Of a stretch of 64,000 nucleotides of DNA, positions 63,957 through 64,000 are shown piece by piece. Each line of letters opens with the position of its first letter. The first letter of the stretch is position 1. Both the position numbers and the translations under genes were made by a program. The stretch comes from Paenibacillus sp. PL91 (GTDB lineage Bacteria > Bacillota > Bacilli > Paenibacillales > Paenibacillaceae): NCBI RefSeq assembly GCF_012935325.2, contig NZ_JABBYG020000001.1:372001-436000 (forward strand), written 5' to 3'. The notes below the pieces were generated by a model that saw only the letters and a program-made list of their open reading frames with translations, was not told the origin of the DNA and made no database searches.

Positions 63957-64000
63957 ATGAATCAATCGAGAACTTATGTGCCGTTTTCCTATAAGATCAT
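63957..64000 (+). CDS. start of an unidentified gene (runs off the window)
   Basis: ATG 63957 after AAGGAGGAAGCTTG opens MNQSRTYVPFSYKI, cut by the window edge. The strong ribosome site supports a real gene; the family cannot be assigned. Given the neighbours, a carbohydrate-related gene is possible. Confidence 0.55.
   Translation, partial: MNQSRTYVPFSYKI

Overview
The window looks like a chromosomal segment of an endospore-forming, low-to-mid GC Firmicute, most likely Paenibacillus or a close relative. Evidence: sporulation genes (spoIVA, spoVIF, ypeB, yphE/F, YIEGIA pair), strong AAGGAGG-type ribosome sites with many GTG/TTG starts, and a gene order that follows the Bacillus subtilis gudB-prsW-ypeB-ypfA-ypfB-cmk-plsC-ypfD-yphA-yphB-der-gpsA-yphE-yphF-spoIVA-hbs-mtrB-hepS-menG-hepT-ndk-cheR-aroFBH-trpEDCFBA-hisC-tyrA block almost gene for gene. 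No rRNA, tRNA or CRISPR array was seen.

Region 1 (1-42.2 kb) is conserved core. It opens with serA (3' end outside the window) behind a hairpin leader, then a few envelope/membrane genes, mecA, a glutamate dehydrogenase, prsW, ypeB, a PilZ protein, cmk, plsC, an S1-domain protein, der, plsY, gpsA and spoIVA. Next come HU, mtrB (TRAP), the menaquinone block and the aromatic supraoperon. The menaquinone block is unusual: between menG and hepT sit a UbiA-type prenyltransferase, a UbiX-type flavin prenyltransferase and MqnA, pointing to the futalosine route. The trp operon has a readable TRAP-type leader (33.5 kb): a consensus-like promoter, a dozen GAG/TAG triplets mostly spaced 5 nt, and a terminator just before trpE. 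The TRAP gene itself lies 10 kb upstream.

Region 2 (42.2-58.1 kb) is accessory and decaying. It starts where aroE (EPSP synthase) would stand in B. subtilis. It holds a promoter-plus-terminator unit without a convincing ORF (candidate small RNA with two cre-like sites), a serine recombinase remnant, AraC and GNAT genes, a frameshifted IS110 element, a truncated group II intron, transporter debris, a GH43 gene with a divergent ArsR-type regulator, a mosaic of broken AraC/GH43/XRE-cupin genes, small orphan genes and an IS3 scrap. A three-hairpin dispersed repeat (about 95 bp, five copies plus one half copy) is found only in this region, and the group II intron sits inside one copy.

Region 3 (58.2-64 kb) is a carbohydrate island: a GH2 beta-galactosidase with a divergent AraC regulator, broken GH43 and GH2 fragments, a 5'-truncated AraC regulator, and the start of another gene at the right edge.

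The best candidates for something undescribed are the catabolite-controlled small RNA at 42.3 kb, the three-hairpin repeat family with its intron insertion, and the structured 3' flank of the IS110 transposase.
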